From the NCBI GenBank assembly GCA_001464625.1, contig LNFJ01000014.1, forward strand, positions 1 through 64,000: 64,000 bases of DNA, given 5' to 3'. The notes beneath the pieces were generated by a model that saw only the letters and a program-made list of their open reading frames with translations, searched no databases and was not told the origin of the DNA. Below are positions 9,771 through 19,740 of this stretch, in pieces. Both the position numbers and the translations under genes were made by a program. The first letter of the stretch is position 1, and each line of letters begins with the position of its first letter. The DNA is from Bacteroidia bacterium Ga0077558. GTDB taxonomy: Bacteria; Bacteroidota; Bacteroidia; Chitinophagales; Chitinophagaceae.

Positions 9771-9872
9771 AATAACATAAATACTCCCAGCTTTTCGAAA
9801 AGGCGAAGCACCAGGATAGCTACTGGCTTTTACCTGGCATTGTAAGAGAAGAAATAAAAAAGATTAACCCGG

Positions 9873-10283
9873 CTATTGCAATACTGCATACCCAAATAAA
9901 ACAGAAAAGTCGATGCACCAAATCAATACCCTGTTATTGCTGGTGTAATTGATGGCAGAAGAAAGTTCATAAGAAAAATTTCCATTAACCGCTTTCAGCA
10001 CACCAATTTCCTGGTAAGGGGAGCCACTATTATTTGGCGATAACCAAACCCGGAGATCAGGTCCGTTATCCGAACGAAAATTCTCAAACACTAAGAATTT
10101 TTTTCCGCTTGCATCAGCTATAACTTTTACTGTACCGCTGGTAGGATGGCCATTGGATACAAAATTGCCGCTTGAAATTACTGTACCAGTTGGTAAATTT
10201 TCTTCTGCACTCGCCGGTGTATTTTTTCCGCAGGATGAAAAGAGAACAATTAAAATTGCTAGTAAGCTGATAGAATACTTCAT
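9873..10283 (-). CDS. DM13 domain-containing lipoprotein
   Basis: Lipobox 'LIVLFSSCG'; 'SGTVKVIADASGKKFLVFENFRSDNGPDLRVWLSPN...VLIWCIDFSVLFGYAVL' is DM13-like. Confidence 0.8.
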   Translation of the reverse strand: MKYSISLLAILIVLFSSCGKNTPASAEENLPTGTVISSGNFVSNGHPTSGTVKVIADASGKKFLVFENFRSDNGPDLRVWLSPNNSGSPYQEIGVLKAVNGNFSYELSSAINYTSNNRVLIWCIDFSVLFGYAVLQ

Positions 10284-10368
10284 AAAGTAAAATTTTTAGG
10301 GATTTAAATTTCCCCGGCACCTTACACGGTGCCGGGAAACATGTTTACACTCAACCTTAACCAATGGT

Positions 10369-10782
10369 TTACATACCTTCTTTCATAGGGGCATTTTTCA
10401 ATGCGGCTATAATAGCTGCGGCTGGTTCAGCCACACTAATTTTACCGGTAATTTTTCCTGTTTCTATACTTACTAAAAACACCATACCGGTAGCCGCTTC
10501 TTCTTTTACTGCCGCATATACTTTATGTTCTTTCAATACCTGTTTCGACTTTTTGGTAGTCGTTTCATTTGTGAGGTCGTTCATTACAATAAGGATATCA
10601 GAATTTTCAAAAACGGGGGTCACCTCTTTCATCATTTTATTGCCATTTTGCTGGCATACATGGCACCAATCGGCTTTATTAACCACTGCAATTACTTTAG
10701 CAGTTGTTTGGGCATGCATCGTTAACCCCGCCAGTAAAAGGGCTAAAAAGAAGAACGTAATTTTCAGGTTTTTTGATTTCAT
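10369..10782 (-). CDS. Thioredoxin-like family secreted protein
   Basis: Signal peptide; 'KVIAVVNKADWCHVCQQNGNKMMKEVTPVFENSDILIVMNDL' with WCHVC active-site-like motif. Confidence 0.75.
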   Translation of the reverse strand: MKSKNLKITFFFLALLLAGLTMHAQTTAKVIAVVNKADWCHVCQQNGNKMMKEVTPVFENSDILIVMNDLTNETTTKKSKQVLKEHKVYAAVKEEAATGMVFLVSIETGKITGKISVAEPAAAIIAALKNAPMKEGM

Positions 10783-10826
10783 ATTTTTAAAATATTTTAA
10801 TTAACAAATGCAGCAGGTTAGTATTA

Positions 10827-10928
10827 TTAAAGAACCCTCGCTGCAATAAACATGGATATAATAATACAGGTTGAAAAAAAAGTAATGCCGGTAATTAAAA
10901 GCTTACTATTTATCTGTTGTTCTTTCAT
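10827..10928 (-). CDS. Small single-TM peptide (33 aa)
   Basis: Reads 'MKEQQINSKLLITGITFFSTCIIISMFIAARVL*', upstream of and co-oriented with the thioredoxin-like gene. Confidence 0.35.
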   Translation of the reverse strand: MKEQQINSKLLITGITFFSTCIIISMFIAARVL

Positions 10929-11088
10929 ACAGTCGGTTTTATGCCTGTTTAACACAAGCGTTAAAAAATAAATTATGTTTTCAACAGAAACGAATTAAAA
11001 TAAAAGGCCTCTTAAATCAAATACACAGATAGCATAAAAAAGGTTTTCAGGATAAAAAAATAATTTCTTCCTTTTACTGAATTTTTTT

Positions 11089-11658
11089 TTGATATTTACT
11101 ATTGAAAAATCTTTTTTGCAACAACCACATTATACAGAAGCCGAATTAGTAGCTGCGCTAAAGCGTTATGACAATGTTGCTTACCAGTATTTATACCTCA
11201 ACTACAGGAGTGCCATTTATAATAATATATTACAGATAATACCTGCAACAGAAACGGCTAACGATGTGTTACAGGATGTGTTTGTACAGGTTTGGAAAAA
11301 TATTGAGAAATACGATACCAGTAAAGGCCGCTTATTCACCTGGCTATTAAAGCTTACCAGAAATATGGCTATAAACCAAACAAGAATAAAAAATTTTAAA
11401 GTCCATAGCCAAAACGAAGACATTACTAATTACGTTACTTCTATTGAAAATAAAAATCCTGATGAAACAGCGGTTCATCATATTGGCTTAAGACAACAGG
11501 TTCACAAACTAAGAGCCGAGTATAAAGATGTTGTAGAGCTGGCTTATTTTCAGGGTTTTAAACAAGATGAAATAGCCCAGTTGTTGCAACTGCCGCTGGG
11601 CACAGTAAAAACTAGGCTACGAAATGCAATTATTGAACTTAGAAAGGAGCTTGTATAA
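11089..11658 (+). CDS. RNA polymerase ECF sigma-70 factor
   Basis: 'DVLQDVFVQVWKNIEKYDTSKGRLFTWLLKLTRNMAINQTR' (region 2) and 'VVELAYFQGFKQDEIAQLLQLPLGTVKTRLRNAIIELRKEL' (region 4); start codon uncertain (non-ATG). Confidence 0.92.
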   Translation: MIFTIEKSFLQQPHYTEAELVAALKRYDNVAYQYLYLNYRSAIYNNILQIIPATETANDVLQDVFVQVWKNIEKYDTSKGRLFTWLLKLTRNMAINQTRIKNFKVHSQNEDITNYVTSIENKNPDETAVHHIGLRQQVHKLRAEYKDVVELAYFQGFKQDEIAQLLQLPLGTVKTRLRNAIIELRKELV

Positions 11659-12435
11659 ATGGATATAAAAAATTACATAGCATCCGGTATTATAGAATTG
11701 TATGTAATGGGTCTTTGCACTGCAGAGGAAGAAACTGAGCTTATTGAACTGCGGCAGCAATACCCTGAACTAGACCGTGCAATTCTGGAATATGAAGAGC
11801 AAGTGGAAAATAAGATGCAGCAAAACGGCACTTTACCCGCTGCAGCAGTTGATGAAAAAATATTAAGCCAATTAGCTTCCCTTAAGCCTCCTGCAGATAT
11901 TATTAATATGCCGCAGCAGGCATCAGTTAAAAACATTCACCGCCCTGCGAACTGGTGGAAAGCTGTCGCTGCTGCTGCCATTCTGCTTTTTGTAATTAGT
12001 GGTTATTATAACTATGTGTTATTGAAAAAAAATGACCGTCTGAAAAGTTTGGCAACTACGGGCACAAGTACTGAAACATTACCGCTTTCTGATTATACAG
12101 TAATAACTAATCCTGCTATTACACCTGTAGCTATGTATGGAGTGGGTACACATGCAATATGCCGTTGTACTATGTTCTGGGATAAAAAAACAGGCAAAGC
12201 CTATATCATGATCCATCATTTACCTAAATCTTCTTCTTCTAAAGATTATCAGCTATGGGCAGAAGCAGACGGAAAAGTGGTAAGTATTGGAATAATTAAT
12301 GATAGTATAAGAGGCCGTTTTATTGAAGTTGAAAATGTACCTGCTAATGCTATCGCCTTTTCGGTAACCCTGGAAAAAGCAGGCGGCAACAGCAGCCCCA
12401 CAGTTGCCGAAACTTATCTTGCCGGTAAGATCTAA
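11659..12435 (+). CDS. Anti-sigma factor (RskA-like), partner of the upstream ECF sigma
   Basis: N-terminal anti-sigma helices, single TM 'AVAAAAILLFVISGYYNYVLL', RskA-like C-terminus 'KDYQLWAEADGKVVSIGIIND...FSVTLEKAGGNSSPT'. Confidence 0.88.
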   Translation: MDIKNYIASGIIELYVMGLCTAEEETELIELRQQYPELDRAILEYEEQVENKMQQNGTLPAAAVDEKILSQLASLKPPADIINMPQQASVKNIHRPANWWKAVAAAAILLFVISGYYNYVLLKKNDRLKSLATTGTSTETLPLSDYTVITNPAITPVAMYGVGTHAICRCTMFWDKKTGKAYIMIHHLPKSSSSKDYQLWAEADGKVVSIGIINDSIRGRFIEVENVPANAIAFSVTLEKAGGNSSPTVAETYLAGKI

Positions 12436-12453
12436 TCCATTATAAAATTCCTT

Positions 12454-13083
12454 ATGAAAAATAAATTACTGCTGATCGTTTTTACATTAACCTGTGTTGA
12501 TTTATTTGGTCAGGTATTATTAACCGATAGTATACCCGTTCGGCTAAGCTATATCAATGGCGAAAGGCTTGGAAATAATAACCGGATTGATTGGAAAGTA
12601 GCCTGCTTTTTACAACATGCTAATTTTGAAATTCAGCGTTCGGCAGATAATATCAATTTTGAAACGGTACACAGTTTTCAGGCGGACGAACTACGATGCA
12701 GGGAACCGTTTTTTTATACTGACAATACTGCTACATCTGACAAATCATTTTATCGCATAAAAGTAGGTGATATTGATGGCCGCTTTTATTCATCCGGTAT
12801 TATCGCCTTATATAAATCGCCGGACAAAATGGATATCACTGCTATTACTCCCAGCATTAGTACTGGCACATTTAGCCTTCAGGTATCCTCGGCTTCAGCA
12901 GATAAAGCTGATATAATTATTACTACATCCGGCGGAAAAATAGTACACCAGCAGTCGCTGCGGATGCAAAAAGGCAACAACACTGTCAATCTAATATTAA
13001 ATCACCTGCCTGCAGGTATACATTATATAACTATCATAAGTAGTACAAGGCAGGTAAGTAAAAGCAGTTTTATAAAGATTTAA
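12454..13083 (+). CDS. Secreted protein with T9SS-type C-terminal sorting-like domain
   Basis: Signal peptide; 'DIIITTSGGKIVHQQSLRMQKGNNTVNLILNHLPAGIHYITI' resembles a T9SS CTD. Confidence 0.65.
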   Translation: MKNKLLLIVFTLTCVDLFGQVLLTDSIPVRLSYINGERLGNNNRIDWKVACFLQHANFEIQRSADNINFETVHSFQADELRCREPFFYTDNTATSDKSFYRIKVGDIDGRFYSSGIIALYKSPDKMDITAITPSISTGTFSLQVSSASADKADIIITTSGGKIVHQQSLRMQKGNNTVNLILNHLPAGIHYITIISSTRQVSKSSFIKI

Positions 13084-13090
13084 AAAATCC

Positions 13091-13894
13091 CTACTCCCTT
13101 CCATCAAATAAATTACCTAAGCCACCCAGTACACTGCCTTCTTCTTTTCGTTTGTAAGTTCCGTAGGCAATGATTCTTCCTGCAAGACGGCTGATGGGTA
13201 ATGATTGTATCCATACTTTGCCCGGCCCCTGTAGTTTGGCAAAGAATAATCCTTCACCTCCAAACATAAAATTCTTAACGCCTCTTATAAATTCAATATC
13301 AAATTGTGTAGTGGGTGTATAGGCCACTACGCAGCCGGTATCAATCTTTATTATTTCACCGGCTTTCAATTCTCTTTCAACAATAAAACCACCGGCATGT
13401 AAAAAAGCAAATCCGTCTCCTTCTAATTTTTGCATAATAAACCCTTCACCTCCAAAAATGCCCACTCCCAATTTCCGCTGCAGGTGTATGCCCACACTTA
13501 CCCCTTTGGCGGCACAGAGAAAAGCATCTTTCTGGGCGATAATAGTTCCTCCTAATTCCTGCAAATCCAACGGAATGATCTTGCCAGTGTACGGGGCCGC
13601 AAAGCTTACTTTTTTCTTGCCCTGTGCTTCGTTGGTAAAAGCGGTCATGAAAAGGCTTTCACCCGTCAGCACTCTTTTTCCGGCACTCATCAATTTGCCA
13701 AGAAAACCTGTTGGCTGTTGCGCCGACCCATCGCCAAATATGGTTTGCATCTGGATGCCGTCGTCCATCATCATCATAGCACCACTTTCGGCAATGGCTG
13801 TTTCGCTGGGGTCGAGTTCAATTTCTACAAATTGTAATTCTTCACCATGTATTTTATAGTCTATTTCATGGTTGTTGCGGTTAGCATAACTCAT
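13091..13894 (-). CDS. TIGR00266/AIM24 family protein
   Basis: 'FVEIELDPSETAIAESGAMMMMDDGIQM...GEGLFFAKLQGPGKVWIQSLPISRLAGRI'. Confidence 0.9.
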   Translation of the reverse strand: MSYANRNNHEIDYKIHGEELQFVEIELDPSETAIAESGAMMMMDDGIQMQTIFGDGSAQQPTGFLGKLMSAGKRVLTGESLFMTAFTNEAQGKKKVSFAAPYTGKIIPLDLQELGGTIIAQKDAFLCAAKGVSVGIHLQRKLGVGIFGGEGFIMQKLEGDGFAFLHAGGFIVERELKAGEIIKIDTGCVVAYTPTTQFDIEFIRGVKNFMFGGEGLFFAKLQGPGKVWIQSLPISRLAGRIIAYGTYKRKEEGSVLGGLGNLFDGRE

Positions 13895-14093
13895 AGTACA
13901 ATAATTTTTTATAAAGTTAGTATTTGAACCACAGAGTCACAAAGACTGGGAGATAGACGGAGTAAATTCTCTGTGAGGCTTTGTGTCACCGTGTCGCCGT
14001 GGTTCATATTAATGATAAATGGTGCTTGTTTAAACAGGGGATTGCTTAAATTGCTTGTCCCGCATTTAGGGATTATTTCTAAAATTAATTTTA

Positions 14094-16955
14094 ATGAATA
14101 TGAAGAAGTCTTTTTTATTGCTCAGCTTTTTTACACTGCTGCTGGCAGGTATTGTAAATGGCCAGGCAAAGTTGGTAGAAAAAGTAACCAAGAAGGGTAA
14201 CGAGATCGTTATTCCTTACGAAAAGTATGTGTTGCCAAACGGCCTCACGGTAATTGTGCATGAAGATCATAGCGATCCGGTGGTACATGTGGATGTTACC
14301 TACCATGTGGGTTCTGCCAGAGAAGAAATTGGAAAATCTGGCTTTGCGCATTTTTTTGAACACATGATGTTCCAGGGAAGTGATAATGTAGCGGATGAAC
14401 AACATTTTAAAATTGTATCCGATGCTGGTGGCACATTAAATGGAACTACCAACCGTGACCGTACCAATTATTTTGAAACAGTGCCGAGCAACCAGTTAGA
14501 AAAAATGTTGTGGTTGGAGGCTGACCGTATGGGTTTTTTATTAGATGCCGTTACACAACGAAAATTTGAGATACAGCGTTCTACTGTAAAAAATGAAAGA
14601 GGACAGAACTATGATAACCGGCCTTATGGATTGGCATCAGAAGTAGGTGCCAAGAATTTTTATTCGTATGGTCATCCATACTCCTGGTTAACGATCGGGT
14701 ATGTAGAAGATTTGAATAAAGTAGATGTAAACGACCTGAAAAATTTCTTTTTGCGTTGGTATGGCCCTAACAATGCTACGGTAACAGTTGGTGGCGATGT
14801 GAAGCCTGCTGAAGTATTGAAGTTGGTTGAAAAATATTTTGGGGTAATTCCGGCAGGGCCAAAAGTAGAACCAGTGGTGGTACCGGCAGTAGTATTAGAA
14901 GCGGACCGTTATGTTTCTTATATTGATAACTATGCCCGTCTTCCATTACTTACTGTAATTTATCCAACTGTACCGAACTATCATGAAGACATGGCAGCTT
15001 TAGCTTGCCTGGCACAGGTATTAGGACAAGGAAGAAATTCTACCTTATTTCAAGAGTTGGTAAAAACACAAAAAGCTTTACAGGCAAGTGCTTTTAGTCA
15101 ATTGTCAGAATTAGCTGGAGAATTTTCGATTCGCATCACACCGTCACCCGGCAAATCGCTGGCTAATATGGATTCATTATACAGAGCTTCTTTAAAAGCT
15201 TTTGCAGCGGTGGGACCTACGGATGATGATATTGCCAAGTTTATTGGCGGTATTGAATCACAATTGATCAATGGTTTGCAAAGTGTGTCTGGAAAAGTTT
15301 CTCAGTTAGCAAATTTTCAAACCTTCACTAACAACCCTAATAAAATAGCAGAGCTGCTTACAATGTACCAGGCTGTTACCAAAGAAGATGTAATGCGGGT
15401 ATTTAATAAATATATCAATAATAAGCCTGCAGTTTACTTAAGTGTATTACCAAAAGGACAGGAAAAATTAATTGCTGCTGCTGATAATTATAAAATAGAT
15501 TCTTCTAAATACGATGCGCCGGATTATGGTTATGCCGGACTGAAGTATACGAAAGCAAAAGACAATTTCGACAGAAAAAAAATTCCAGGCAACGGTCCTA
15601 ACCCCATTGTTAAAGTGCCAAAGTTTTGGAGAAAGGATATGCCGAATGGTGTTCGGATGATCGGTTCTGAAAGTACTGAAGTGCCAACGGTTACTGTTAC
15701 GATCACTATTCCGGGCGGGCATATTTTACAAGCTAGAGATACTGCTAAAATTGGATTGGCTGATTTCTTTGCTGATATGATGAACGAAGACACCAAAAAT
15801 TATACGGCAGAGCAAATGGCAATCGCCATGCAAAAATTAGGCAGCTCGGTTAATATCGGTAGTAGCTTTGATGGTATCACCATCAGTGTACAATCATTAA
15901 AAAAGAATTTAGATGCTACCATGGAGCTGGTACAAGAAAGATTGCTAAATCCTAAGTTTACGGAAGCTGCTTTCACCCGTATACAAAAACAAAATTTAGA
16001 AAGCTTTAAACAAGCGAAAGCTGACCCTGCTTCTGTTGCCACTGCTGTTTTTGCTAAAGTAAATTATGGCCCTAACAATATCATGGCCATGAGTGAATCA
16101 GGAACAGAACATACGGTAAGAAACATGAAGCTGGAAGACATCCAGAATTATTATGACAACTTTATTACGTCACAAGGAACGAATGTAGTAGTTGTAGGTG
16201 ATGTAAAACAGGAAGAGATTGTACCAAAACTTGCTTTCCTGAATAAGTTGCCGAATAAAAAAGTGGTTCTTCCAAAAGTAGAAAGCACTCCACCTGCTAT
16301 TGATAAAACAAAAGTGTTCCTGGTGGATATTCCTAAAGCAGCACAATCGCAATTCCGTGTGGGCTATCCTACCGGTTTAAAATATGATGCTACAGGTGAT
16401 TATTACCGTGCAATGTTGACTAACTATGCATTGGGTGGTGATTTCAACAGCCGTTTGAATTTGAACCTTCGGGAAGATAAAGGCTGGACCTATGGTGCCC
16501 GCAGTGGTTTTAGTGCGGACGAACATGCTGGTGATTTTGAATTTAGTTCCGGCATCCGTGCCGATGCTACGGATAGTGCATTAGTAGAAGTAATGAAAGA
16601 GATCAATAATTTCCGCACTAATGGTATTACAGAAGCGGAGTTGAAATTCATGAAAAATTCGTTGGGACAAAGAGATGCCCGTAGTTATGAAACAGGTTTT
16701 CAAAAAGCTGGTTTTATTGGTCGCATATTGAATTATAATCTGCCTGCTAACTATGTAGATCAGCAAAATAAAATTCTCGCTAATCTTACCAAGAAAGAAG
16801 TAGATGCCGTTGCAAAAAGAACATTGAACCCTGATAAGATGAATATCTTACTAGTGGGAGATAAAGCCAAAATTTTAGAAGGTGTAAAGAAATTGGGTTA
16901 TGAAATTATAGAGTTGGATGTGGATGGAAAGAAGATTGAGAAGAAAGGATTCTAA
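14094..16955 (+). CDS. M16 family zinc metallopeptidase (insulinase/pitrilysin), two-domain
   Basis: 'GKSGFAHFFEHMMFQGSDN' HxxEH motif; signal peptide; duplicated M16 architecture. Confidence 0.95.
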   Translation: MNMKKSFLLLSFFTLLLAGIVNGQAKLVEKVTKKGNEIVIPYEKYVLPNGLTVIVHEDHSDPVVHVDVTYHVGSAREEIGKSGFAHFFEHMMFQGSDNVADEQHFKIVSDAGGTLNGTTNRDRTNYFETVPSNQLEKMLWLEADRMGFLLDAVTQRKFEIQRSTVKNERGQNYDNRPYGLASEVGAKNFYSYGHPYSWLTIGYVEDLNKVDVNDLKNFFLRWYGPNNATVTVGGDVKPAEVLKLVEKYFGVIPAGPKVEPVVVPAVVLEADRYVSYIDNYARLPLLTVIYPTVPNYHEDMAALACLAQVLGQGRNSTLFQELVKTQKALQASAFSQLSELAGEFSIRITPSPGKSLANMDSLYRASLKAFAAVGPTDDDIAKFIGGIESQLINGLQSVSGKVSQLANFQTFTNNPNKIAELLTMYQAVTKEDVMRVFNKYINNKPAVYLSVLPKGQEKLIAAADNYKIDSSKYDAPDYGYAGLKYTKAKDNFDRKKIPGNGPNPIVKVPKFWRKDMPNGVRMIGSESTEVPTVTVTITIPGGHILQARDTAKIGLADFFADMMNEDTKNYTAEQMAIAMQKLGSSVNIGSSFDGITISVQSLKKNLDATMELVQERLLNPKFTEAAFTRIQKQNLESFKQAKADPASVATAVFAKVNYGPNNIMAMSESGTEHTVRNMKLEDIQNYYDNFITSQGTNVVVVGDVKQEEIVPKLAFLNKLPNKKVVLPKVESTPPAIDKTKVFLVDIPKAAQSQFRVGYPTGLKYDATGDYYRAMLTNYALGGDFNSRLNLNLREDKGWTYGARSGFSADEHAGDFEFSSGIRADATDSALVEVMKEINNFRTNGITEAELKFMKNSLGQRDARSYETGFQKAGFIGRILNYNLPANYVDQQNKILANLTKKEVDAVAKRTLNPDKMNILLVGDKAKILEGVKKLGYEIIELDVDGKKIEKKGF

Positions 16956-16978
16956 GAAACATATTCATTCCGAATTTT

Positions 16979-17006
16979 AAAAAGCCGCTTGTTTAAGCGG
17001 CTTTTT
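16979..17006 (+). terminator. Intrinsic terminator of the M16 peptidase gene
   Basis: AAAAGCCGCTT-GTTT-AAGCGGCTTTTT. Confidence 0.85.
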
Positions 17007-17033
17007 AATTTATATTAAAGTAAGTTTGAGGAA

Positions 17034-18005
17034 ATGACACCTTCTTCTGCAACATATGGTGGTTCAACTACTGAAGAGTACAGTTTTGAAAGTGTAACAG
17101 CCGAACACTATCCGCTACTAAAAATTCTTTATAAAAATGCTTTTCATGCATCAGTTGCTGAGAAAGAAATAGAAACCCGGTTTAATACCTCTTCGTTAGG
17201 ACTTCCGCTGATTGGTTTCATTGCCATACACAACCTTACAAATCATCCTGCTGCATATTATGGGGTTTTCCCTTTTAAAGCAATAGTGAATGGCGAAATA
17301 GTACAGGCAGCTCAATCGGGTGATACGATGACACATAGTGAGCATACACGAAAAGGGCTTTTTGTAAAACTGGCACTACTTACCTATGAAGATTGCAGGA
17401 AAAAAGGCGTTAAAATATTGATAGGGCAGCCAAACGAAAACTCCTATCATGGATTAGTAAACAAACTTGGATGGAATCACCTGGATGAAGTTGTTCGATG
17501 GGATCTCAAATTGAGATTTAAAACATTTCCGGTTTCAAAATTAGTTCTCCGGTTTCCTGCCTTGCGAAAATTTTATTCCCCGTATGCAAAATCAATATTA
17601 AAAAAGAGAAGAGCAGAACCGGATTCATTTCAAAACCCTTTACAAACAACTTATGCAAAAGTGAATAGAGATATCCATTATCTTGATTATAAAAAAACAA
17701 GTGATAAATTTTTTTTACAGATCGATGGAATTACAATCTGGATAAGGCTTACAGACCTTTTTTGGATTGGTGACTTTAGTGATTATGAAAAAATAACGCC
17801 GATGTTTATTAAAAAAATAAAACGATTGGCATTTATATTGGGATATAATACGATTTCGTTCAACCTGAATAAAAGCATTTCTCTGCCACCTGCACTGCAA
17901 TGTTTCAAAAAAAACGGCAGTCAGGCTTCCTGCTTTTTATATCTGGATGAACAATATAAAGATGTAAATTTTATTTTGACAGCGGCTGATTCCGACACCT
18001 GGTAA
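17034..18005 (+). CDS. GNAT family N-acetyltransferase
   Basis: 'AAQSGDTMTHSEHTRKGLFVKLALLTYEDCRKKGVKILIGQPNENSYHGLVNKLGW' GNAT-like core. Confidence 0.75.
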   Translation: MTPSSATYGGSTTEEYSFESVTAEHYPLLKILYKNAFHASVAEKEIETRFNTSSLGLPLIGFIAIHNLTNHPAAYYGVFPFKAIVNGEIVQAAQSGDTMTHSEHTRKGLFVKLALLTYEDCRKKGVKILIGQPNENSYHGLVNKLGWNHLDEVVRWDLKLRFKTFPVSKLVLRFPALRKFYSPYAKSILKKRRAEPDSFQNPLQTTYAKVNRDIHYLDYKKTSDKFFLQIDGITIWIRLTDLFWIGDFSDYEKITPMFIKKIKRLAFILGYNTISFNLNKSISLPPALQCFKKNGSQASCFLYLDEQYKDVNFILTAADSDTW

Positions 18006-18019
18006 TTTAAACAACGATT

Positions 18020-19591
18020 ATGAGTTCACCCCTTCGGATAGGCATTGTAATAGCAGATACTGGTGAGTTCACCGCATGGGAATCCGAAATGCTCGGGCAA
18101 CTACTTTCAACTGGTCTTGCTAAAAACTTCTTATTCATTAGTGTTCCTCCAAAAAAAAATGATAGCAAATTTTTATACGGACTCTTTAAAAGATTTGAAG
18201 ACAACTGGTTTCGCTCCATACCAAATGCCTTTAAAGCTGTACCAATAAAAGAATTATATTCTGCTGCTGAGATCATTTCCTCTTCTGCTGTAAAAAAAGG
18301 TATTGTTGATTTACTATACATTTCTTGTTGGGCAGATGATAAATTTATACCTGAAATCCATCCAACTTATGGTAAATGGTTTTTGACTTTTGGTAGCGGG
18401 CAATACAAGAATGCGCAACCCTCAGGTTTTTGGGAAGTGATGAATGATGAAGTAGTAATTGGAAGTTCTTTATCCGTACAGCTTCCTTCATACAGTAATA
18501 CAGTTACAGTATATAGTGGCAATACTACCACTGTCCCTTACTCTGTAAAAAACACACTCAATACACTTGCATGGAAATCAGCTTCCTTTATTGGCTACAG
18601 ATTAAAGGAATTACAGATGCTTGGTAACGAAGCATTTTTTAATAAGTATCAACAATTGCAAAAAAATAAAGCCACTCACCCAATAAGTAATTTCAAAACG
18701 CCAGGCAATTTCAAAATGGCTTTCCTTTTCATCGGCAATATCTTCAAGTATTTGCGATATAAATTGAGTGGAGAAAATAAAGGTCGGTTTACTTTACTAT
18801 ACAGCAATGAAGAATTTTCCCCGGACAATATCAACCTGTCAGTTTTTAAGTCCATTCCGTTGCCGGAAGGAGTTTTTTATGCGGACCCTTTTGTTGTTGC
18901 AAATAAAGTAACAAATTATATTTTCTTTGAGGAATACATATATACTAAAGACAAAGCTCATATTAGTGTACTTACAATAGATAATAAAGGAAATTGCTCA
19001 ACACCTGTTACTGTACTAGACCAATCATATCATCTTTCTTATCCTTTTGTTTTTGAATGGGAGGATCAATTCTATATGATACCCGAAACCAGTGCCAACA
19101 AAACAGTAGAGCTTTATAGGGCTGCGAAGTTCCCCTACCAATGGGAATTTGTTATGAACCTGATGGAGGATATTAGCTTACTGGATGTTACTTTAGTTTA
19201 TGAAAACAAAACTTGGTGGCTATTTGGCAATGCTGCAAATATTTCTTTTACTTCCACCAACGACCAGTTATTATTGTATTATAGTAAAGACTTATGTTCT
19301 AAAAACTGGACGCCCCATCCTCAAAACCCAATTGCAACAAACATTGCAAATTGTCGCCCAGCAGGAAAGTTATTTCGTCGTAATGGTCAGCTATACCGGC
19401 CTGCACAAAACAATGCATCCCGCCAATATGGATTTGGGTTATGTATAAACAAAATAGTTACGCTAAACGAAACTGAATATTACGAAGAAGAAATTTCATC
19501 AATAATACCAGGAGAGCAAAATAATCTTAAAGCGATCCATACGATAAACTTTACTGATAGCATAACCGTCATTGATGCTATTTTAAAATAA
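18020..19591 (+). CDS. Protein with glucosamine-inositolphosphorylceramide-transferase-1-like N-terminal type beta-propeller (five-bladed-like) domain
   Basis: 'LPEGVFYADPFVVANKVTNYIFFEEYIYTKDKAHISVL...YPFVFEWEDQFYMIPETSANKTVELYRAAKFPYQWEF...DVTLVYENKTWWLFGNA'. Confidence 0.65.
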   Translation: MSSPLRIGIVIADTGEFTAWESEMLGQLLSTGLAKNFLFISVPPKKNDSKFLYGLFKRFEDNWFRSIPNAFKAVPIKELYSAAEIISSSAVKKGIVDLLYISCWADDKFIPEIHPTYGKWFLTFGSGQYKNAQPSGFWEVMNDEVVIGSSLSVQLPSYSNTVTVYSGNTTTVPYSVKNTLNTLAWKSASFIGYRLKELQMLGNEAFFNKYQQLQKNKATHPISNFKTPGNFKMAFLFIGNIFKYLRYKLSGENKGRFTLLYSNEEFSPDNINLSVFKSIPLPEGVFYADPFVVANKVTNYIFFEEYIYTKDKAHISVLTIDNKGNCSTPVTVLDQSYHLSYPFVFEWEDQFYMIPETSANKTVELYRAAKFPYQWEFVMNLMEDISLLDVTLVYENKTWWLFGNAANISFTSTNDQLLLYYSKDLCSKNWTPHPQNPIATNIANCRPAGKLFRRNGQLYRPAQNNASRQYGFGLCINKIVTLNETEYYEEEISSIIPGEQNNLKAIHTINFTDSITVIDAILK

Positions 19592-19621
19592 CAAAGCGGT
19601 CCTCAAAATAGAGAGCTGTTA
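19592..19621 (+). terminator. Imperfect hairpin resembling the terminator at 20390
   Basis: AAAGCGGTCCTCAAAATAGAGAGCTGTT; shares most of its sequence with 20390-20419. Confidence 0.45.
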
Positions 19622-19740
19622 TTTAAACGGCTAGAGGTGACACCTTTTAGAAAATCAAAGGCGGTTTTCTTTTTTTTAACAATTCAACAGCAGCGGCTTT
19701 GTAAAAAAATAGTTACTTTCTATTTCAAAACTTTACACCC

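Noticed and set aside
10364-10804. 146-aa plus-strand ORF
   Set aside because: Antisense to the thioredoxin-like gene, which has a signal peptide and WCxxC-like motif.
13458-13859. 133-aa plus-strand ORF
   Set aside because: Antisense to the AIM24/TIGR00266 gene.
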